Origin: Mya arenaria
Taxonomy: Eukaryota; Mollusca; Bivalvia; Myida; Myidae
Reading direction: 5' to 3'
DNA length: 64,000 nucleotides
Assembly (NCBI RefSeq): GCF_026914265.1
Contig: NC_069122.1
Span: 34,647,473 to 34,711,472, forward strand
The position numbers and the translations under genes were made by a program. The notes beneath the pieces are model-generated. The model was not told the origin of the DNA. It saw only the letters and a list, made by a program, of their open reading frames with translations, and searched no databases. Of the stretch, positions 34,401-43,400 are shown in pieces. The first letter of the stretch is position 1, and the number at the start of each line of letters is the position of its first letter.

Positions 34401-37400
34401 AAGAGAAAAATGATAAACTATGAAATCTAACATTAAAATTCTAATCTCAAAAGCTATAGGTACTCACAGTGACCATTTTCTTGACAGTAACGCCGACCAG
34501 GTTTTTCCCGGGCACGTGTATGGAGTATGGGTGTAGCACCACACTAAGTGGTGAACTCTCTCCTTTCACTTCAATCTCCAGGGCTGTCACATCAGTGAAC
34601 GGAGGCACTGAATAGGGAAGAGACAATTTGCTTAATGTTTATAAAAACAAAACAAATATAGCAACAATGTATAACTACATTGCAAGTACGAAATGAATAA
34701 TCATTACACTTAAAAAGCATTTTCAAGGGTCACTTAGCACAAATATATATGCTGAGATCAATTCATTTGCACCATTTTCTCATTTGAAAAACAAAAGGAG
34801 TTTTTGGTGTATAAATTTACCTAACACTAGTGTTTGGATTGGGTACCAGTTTGACATTTAATAATCGGTTCCATTCAAGTAGCCAATTATCGATAGTAAA
34901 ATAGGTTTCTGACAATACCTTAATGGTAGCTTTATTCTTGTACAGTAACTCATAATCCTTCTAACCCTAAAAATATAAATTATTAAATGTAACTTTTTAA
35001 ACATACTGTCCCCCTGTGGCATGATAATCTCTGAAATATCCTCCTCGTTATCTTTATTGTCCTCGTTTCCTTCCCCTGATGTTAACGCATTGATCCCCTT
35101 GGTACTGGCACCCTGATCCATTGAAGAGGGAACCATGTTCAACAACATGTGTAAAACACTGTGGAACTTGTCAACCTGAAAACACATATAAGTGGTAATT
35201 TATATAATATACTAAATGACCTCCCTTGACTGAGTAGAGTTACTAAACTTGGCAATGATTCTCCAATCCATTGGAGGGAAGGAACAATGTTCAAAAACAG
35301 GTGTAGAACAATATGGAGTTGGTGAAACAGGATTCTCCAATTCCCCTACACAGTGCAGAATTATTATTTTTCCTTCAAACTTTAAAGAGGGCAAAAACAA
35401 AATGTGGAACCTTGATTCTGATGTTCAGAAGGCGTTTACAGTTTTTTCACTTGACACAATATCATAAAAGAGCAGTTTTGTTTTCAATCAATATTTTACT
35501 TCTGCTATACATGTTTGTATTGTCTCAGACCACATGTGTACCAAGTTTCATAACAAGAATAGGAGAGTTTTTGGATAAAGTTCTTTTCAAGCCAATAAAG
35601 ATGACACCAATGGCTCTAAGGACCCTAAGGCTATCACAATAACTTTACTCTTTTCAAAAAAACAGCAAGCAAATAACTAACAATACAACATTAATAATGT
35701 TTTTGCTTTTCTCCCTCTTTCATCAGTGCTAGATATGTACACTAAGCTTTTAAAATTTCAAATAATCCATTTATTTAAATCAACTATACTGATGTTTACC
35801 ACAGGAGGCGCATAAGTGATCTTGAAGTCCATGCGCTCATTTGGAGGCAGAACACCAGTGGGAGGGTGAACGCTGAACACCGAGTCCACATCTGGAACCC
35901 GGTCATAATGGCGGGCTGCTGAGCCAGCACCTGGGCTGTCGAACTGAGGCTTATAGATCATCCATTGGAATGGCAGGCTAACATTGCTGTAGATAAAAGA
36001 GACAATATAAATATTAACACGCATTCCTTCTACTGAAGACCTTCTTGTTTCTCTTGGTTGATCAAGGGGCATAACTCAATAACAGAACTAAGCCAAAGTG
36101 ATGGGACTTTTTACAAATAAACAATGTATGTAAGTGTAATTAACTGTCAATAATTTATAGTATATGGAATCCATTCGATCACAATGATAATATCTGACAA
36201 GTGACCATGCATAGTAAAGATACCAATAGCATCATGTTTACAGTGGTCATGTGTTTATTTCTTTAATCATTTCCTTGCTATAGCCTGGGAGTAGGATTAT
36301 TGGTCCCAGCTATAGCTGACATTTAACACACAATTCCCACAGTTAATACAATACTCAAATATGCTTCTTAGAATATTCCCAGTCATACAAGTCTGCAAGT
36401 ATTCAGTTTATAGTTTATATTACTTTAAGCTCAATTGTGACGAAAGCTGACGAATCTGGCATCAGTGCAAGTGTTAATTTTGAGATGCTATAAGATAGTA
36501 ACCCTGGTAGAGATAGAGGCCACAGCCTCTTGGGCGAGTGGCGGACACCTATACCACTAGACTACCCTCACTCTTGCAAGTATTTGACATTAACAATGGT
36601 AAAGAAAGCTGATGCCTACACTCATCTATTGTTTTTAGTTGAACAATGAGCACAACTCAACAATTATTCAACTTTAGAGTAAAGGACCTTGCTGCACATG
36701 TACATATTTCCACTTGTCATGATTGTGCCAAGTTCCATGCCTATATCTTGGCCTTGGTTTAAACTTATAATCAACACCAACACTAACGCTTTTAGAAAAG
36801 TCAACTTTTGTCTTCGACAAGCAGATGACCTTAAAATTACTTACGTCAAGTTCTTCACTACAGTTGTCCTGTCTGTATATGTGAAGGGGTTCAGTTGATC
36901 AAACTTGATATGGTGTTGGGCCGTGGCATCAAACAGTTCCCCAGGGACAGGCTCAGCTGTACCTCTTTCAACAGAAACTAGTTCTACCCCAGCCCGCTCT
37001 GCCTGACCTGAGAAGGAACATAGGCAATGGATTAGACAATCCTTAGATAATCCACAGTCAAACTTGATGAAGTGTGAGCCCATGCATCAGAAAATTCATC
37101 TAGAACAGATTCTGTTGTCCATCACTCTATTGTATTAGTTCTACATCAGCCCTACATGTATATCCAATTGATAAGGTTATTCCTATGTAAACCACTGTCA
37201 AACTTGATATAGTGTTGAGCTGTTGCGGCAGTTTATCTACCTTGAACAGGTCCTGTTGATACCTTATTCCACAGTAAATAGTCTGATCCCTTCCAATACT
37301 CCTCGACAACCCAATTATTTTTATTAACAATAATTACATTTCTGCATCTGTGTAAGCCCTAAATAAAACTCAATACATATGGTACATATACAGGATTCAA

Positions 37401-40400
37401 ATAGATAAATCTTTTACTTTAAATTATATATGAAAGAACTAGTCTCTGATTTCTTAAAATTCTGTTTGTTAAGTGTCATAGCACTGTAATGTCATCATAT
37501 AATATTGCAAAGTTTGCTTTTCACTTCTGCTTTGCAATGTAAAACATCATGTAATATCATTCCCAAAGACTAAGTTAGCCCAATTAAAAAATCATCAAGT
37601 GTCGTAATTTTTTACTAACCCTGGAGTGTGAAATGTTTAACATTACAGTTGTCACAGATCATTGCCATGTCAACAGAGTAACTCTTCACAGCCGGAGGCT
37701 GAAAAGCTATCTCAATGAGACCGCTTTGATCGGGCCCCAACTCCAAGACAGATGGACGAATACTGAACGGTGGGATTGGTACATGTCCATTCCGTACCAC
37801 AGACTGAAAAATACAATAATATAGGACTTTTTTCAAAGAAATAATTAAATGAGTAATCACATTTGAATCCAATGAATTTACATGTACAAGGTTTTATTAA
37901 AATATATTATAATAAACTTTTCTTCATAACTCTTAAATTATGTATACAGGTAATATAAAAATCAGAATAATGTGACTTCAAAAGATGACCAGCAACAAGC
38001 AGAAGGACCTGTTGTTGACCATTTGTTACGTAGCCTGAAAATATGATGTCATCATTTGTTGTAAATGCAAATTGAATAGCAGCAAAACTGATGAGAATTG
38101 TTAAGAAGGTCATAGATTCTATCAAGTATATTTCTACTTCGTTTTAGGTAAAACAGTTTTCACATGCTGCCAAAAATTTATTATTTCCACCATTAACCAT
38201 AAGACCTATTTCTTCTTGTGCAGTTATTCCATATCAAAAACACAATTGTCCAGTTCCATATATATATATATATGCATGAAGAGGCCTGTGTGCTGTGTTT
38301 AACAAATTCTCACCTGACTTGCATTTCTTACCTTGAAATTAGTGGTAGGCCATGCAGAACTGGGCACGATGCAAAACCGCCCATGTCCACCGTTGTTCTT
38401 GACAACATATTGGGTAACCTGACAACCACCAACCAGGCAGTAGCCAATGTCCAGCACACGGGGGACTGTGAATACAAACATAAAAATGTTTAACACATGT
38501 CAATCCTCTTATGACAACCTACTGGGTAACCTGGCAGGTTACCTCCAACTAGGCCAACGTCCAGCACAGTAGGGGCTGTGAATACAAACATATCAAGATT
38601 AGACCCCTGTCCACCCTCTCTTGACAACATACTGGGTAACTGTCTTTTAAAAACATGAGACATAAAATAAATCTTACCTATAAAGCCTTGCTTACTTACA
38701 CATATCCTAAACATGTTTTTATAAATCTATGTTTTGAATAACAAATTAGGACAGACTATACTTATCTCTAATATATCTATAAAAATGTCAGTATTATTTA
38801 AATATTAGGAAAAGTTAAAAAGAAAAAAACCTATTGTTCAAATACTCACTAGAGAGTTTAGGTGGCGGCCTCCTTCCCAACAGAGGCACAGTGATTGGTT
38901 CTCTGGACTGCGTCTGAATCTTGATCTCGTCATCAAAGTCTCGCAGGGAGTCGGGGTTAAATCTGATGGCATAGTGACAACTCATTCCTGGAGCTACTAG
39001 ACCATGGTCCCCAGGAAACTGACCTGTTTTCAAAAGGTGTTCATTTTTCATAGTCTAAGGTTTACCCAAAAAGAGTGCATTGAATTCTTATTCAAGACAT
39101 ATATCTATCTATATTCATCAACCTTAAGAAGCATGCTTTTGAAATCACATAATCTGAATGTAATATACATGGTGTTTCATGAAGCTGAAATATTGACATA
39201 TGTCTTCAAAGTCACAAAAAAACAATAGTAAAAATTAAATCCAAACACTAACCCAGCAGAGCAAATGCCATTGCTCATTTGTTGTCTTTTCAGTACAACA
39301 AGGGGCATAACTCCACATTAAAGCCTTACAAAACATGTTTGCATGGCCTCTGGCAACATGTGTACCAAGTTTCATTTGAATATCTTAGACTGTTCTTAAG
39401 TTCTGAGTTAAAGATTTTGCACACCGATGACAAACTTCTACCACAAAGCCAACAACAACTCCAAGGCTAAGACAATTCCTCAACTATTTCATCACTAACA
39501 GACAGGCTAAAAAATTATTGACAAGGCCTTAATAACAAATGTTACCGAGTCCGATGGAGAAATATGTAGTTGAGGCAGGGAGGGCTCTACACTGGCGTAT
39601 ACAGGAGGACACATTCTTTAAGGTCAAGGTCAACTGAAATAAGACAACACGATGATGATAACAGTGGACCTTAGCATAAGCAGAAATGTTTATTTTGTTT
39701 AAAAAAAACCCACACAAATGTAAAGCTGAACAGGGTAAAAACATCAAAGTTGAAAAAAAAAGAATCTAAAAAAAGAAATACAATTTTAAATGATCACATA
39801 ATAAGCTTTCAGTGCAAGTTTTCTAAAGATTTATGTCATCAAAATGTGTATCAAAAAGTATATCAACAATATCAGATCATTACTATTGTAATATTTCATA
39901 TCTTTGTAATTTTAAGAAGTGAATTATAAAGTAATTACTTGCCTGAAATTCTACTTATAGAAGGAATATAACTATTATCTATTCTAGAAAAATGTACATC
40001 AATCCATCTTATCCACTAAAGTTCATGAAGTGAACAAGAGTTCCACCCAGCAAATACCAGCGCACTTCTGTTGTTTGTCCAGTCAAAGAATGGCATAAAG
40101 CAGTAATTACCAAAGCCAGAATTATGGGCCATGCTGTACATGAGCATATTGTCACTGGCAACAAGAGTTGAACAGTGTTTTGAGTTATGGGCAAGATTAA
40201 AAAATGTGTATGCCAACATTGATGCAACAATGAAACCAAGGCTTTGACAATTTAAAAAAATAATAATTGAAGAAACTTGTTTAATTGACAAATGGCTGAT
40301 TGTTGTTCCCTAATCTTACAAAGTTGTAGATAATCCCTACCTCATACACTTGTCCCACTTTGTAGTCGGAGAAGACCACAGCAGGTGGAGAAACCAGAAA

Positions 40401-43400
40401 AACTTGGGAAGGCTCCTTCGGCCTGAAAATGTTTTGGTGAAGATCTATAGACTTATATTACATATTAATTATAATAACACATCTGTCTGTAGAAAAACAT
40501 CCTAGGGAAGACTGTACCCAGGGGCAAATTGTAGAAAAAGTGGGGATAAAATTCCGAGTGCATAAGCAACATATTTATACAAAAAGCAACATACTTAAAA
40601 CTGTTTTGGAAGGATATTTCAAAATAGTCCATAAGAAGTAAAAGCCAAAAGACCAGTATTTGGTACCCATCCAGATAAATTAAGTTTTTACCAAAATAAA
40701 CTACCAGTAATCCCATTGACTTAAAACTTTTATTCAGATTAAGGCCGTATGTCTGACTATCAAAATGATTGGATAAGAAAAACTTGGAAGTTCTGGTCTA
40801 TTGAAGCTGGTGACAATAAAACGAGTCAATGTAACCGTAACTTGACTCAAAAAGGTAATTAAGTGTTTTTAATTGAAAAATGCCCATCAAAAACAACATA
40901 CTCTGGTGTAGGATCCTCCTTCTGCTTTATCCCAACCTCCTTGGCCTTGACCTTGCTAGCTTTGATAAGGGAACTCTTTCCTGGCAGAGCAGAGGGTGGC
41001 ACATGCCGTGGGTTACGCTGGTAGTTTGTCATCGCATTCTGGGTAAAAAAAAATGTAGTACTAGAAAAAATACTATTTCTCAGCTAACAAAGGGTGTAAC
41101 TTTGGCCACTAAAGCAATATTTAAATATTAGCACTATTTTATTTAGTCAAACAAGGGGTATAGCTCATGAATTCTTAAAGCTAGAGTAAGAGTTATGGGC
41201 CTTGCTATACATGTTTGTAATGTCTCTGGCAACGTGTACAGAGTTTCATTTGAATATCTTAGATAGATATAGATTGAGTAGTACAATGTTGTAGTTAAAA
41301 AATGTATTATTTTTGTATAATTATTAATGTTATATATCCTGCAGTCCTCTAAATTAAAGGTTGCAGTCCTCTTAATTAAAGAACTTCCCTCAACAAACGT
41401 ATGGTTTCTCACCAGGTTTTTTAGGCTGACCCTTTCCTGCTCTCTCTTATCTTCGGACATCTGCTGTTTCCACGCATCATTACGAGGAAACTGTGCCTGT
41501 AGTACCATATATACTCACGTATTAATGTTATCGATTATTAACATTATAATAATTTTGAAAAATCTACATGTTTACTAACAACAATTAACCCAGTAATAAC
41601 ATTGCTTTAGATGTCAATTTGTTTTAAAATCTCAAAAATATATTTCAGTTTTAATTCTTAACCATTGCATTTGGATAGAAAGTCTCTTTAAGATTGCCAC
41701 TAGGTTGTTCTTACCAGATAAGCTTCCTCTCTCTCCCGCTGTGTTATGATTGGTTCCTCTGACATCAGACTGCCAATATCTGATTGGCTCCTAGCAAGGG
41801 AGGGTGGTGGGGAGGCAGGGGGCAGAAATAAGTCATCCCTAGTGTGCTGACGTGATGTCAGGGTGTCCCGCGCATAACTGGGGATCTTCTCAGCTGAAAT
41901 GATATCAACTGTAATTTAAACAAAATTATTATCAAATTTTGAAATGATTTTGAAAAAAGATTTTTTATACTTTTTATGCCTATCGATGAGAATATTATGC
42001 TCTTTAGTGAAATTATCAAATTTGATACGCTAGCAGGAGGAGGTGAGCAGGTGTTGTTTCTTCACCGACATGGTCTGTTGGAGAGAGCAGATGGTCTTTT
42101 TGATACACTGAGCTGCAGGTGCTGGCATTCGGGTGGCTCCTAATTGGCATAGTCAGCTGGAGTGAGATGATGGTGTTTCTGCTACACTAACATGCAGGTG
42201 GTTGCACCAGAATGGTTCTTTAGTGGCACAACTTATTGGAGTGAGCAAGTGGTATACCGTCAGGTGTTGGCATTTGGGAGGTTATTCAGTGGCATAGTCA
42301 GGGGGAATGAGCAGGTGGGGTTTCTGATACACCTACCAGCAGGTGGTTGCATCAGATGTTTCTTCAGTGGCATAGTCAGGTGGAGTGAGCAGGTACACTT
42401 ACCTGCAGGTGGTGGCATCGAGGGTGGTTCTTCAGTGGCATAGTCCGCTGGAGTGAGCAGGTGGTGTTTCTGTTACACTTACCTGCAGGTGGTGGCATCA
42501 AGAGTGGTTTTTCAGTGACACCGTCAGGTGGAATGTGCAGGTGATGCTTCTAATACACTTACCTGCAGGTGGTGGCATCGGGGGTGGTTCTTCAGTGGCA
42601 TAGTCCGCTGGAGTGAGCAGGTGATGCTTTTCAAGCAATTGACTGTCGAGGCAGGTTTGGAAATGGGAGCGAACTGAAAAGAAGTAGAATATAATGTCAA
42701 CAACACTTAAACCCACTTTCATTGAAAGCTATTATCATTTCTACAAAAACAAGTTAATAAATGTAACTTCAATAATTATTTCTTTGGGTCAAGTGAATTT
42801 GCAATGAATTTAATAACTGCATTTTTTAGGAATAATCAATTATAACTTTGAGGGCTCATTTAACACGAAAACAATCCTGGAACATGTGCAAAAAGTGCAA
42901 CAAGAAAACATCACTGATGGAAATGTGCAAAATACACACTGCTATATATTTTTCATTTGCATAATTTTGTTTACTTTTTTAAAACCCTTCATAAATCAAC
43001 AACAAGGTAAAACACCTGAAATTCCAGAAGTATTCAACAGTGCTTAAATTACCTTCTCCGATTGGGCCTGTCAAAGGTTTGAAAAATAGTATTAACAAAT
43101 AAAACGTTGATATAAATGTCCTAGCTAAGTGAAGATGTAGAATCAACTCCATGACATAATCAATCATTTAGTTTTTAGTTTATAAATCAGCTTTCGCAGT
43201 TTATTAATACAAATTGACAGCAAAACATGCTCTTAACTAACTTACCTGGGGGCAGTCCGAGGTCATGATAAGTATCACAAGAATCTGCGACCCGGTTCAA
43301 CTCTCGCTCATCTGCTGACATTGCCCTGGCCTGGGCCTGCATGATGTGGCGTTCCAACATGGCAGCTTCTGCCATACGACGCTGTCGCTCTTCAAATACC

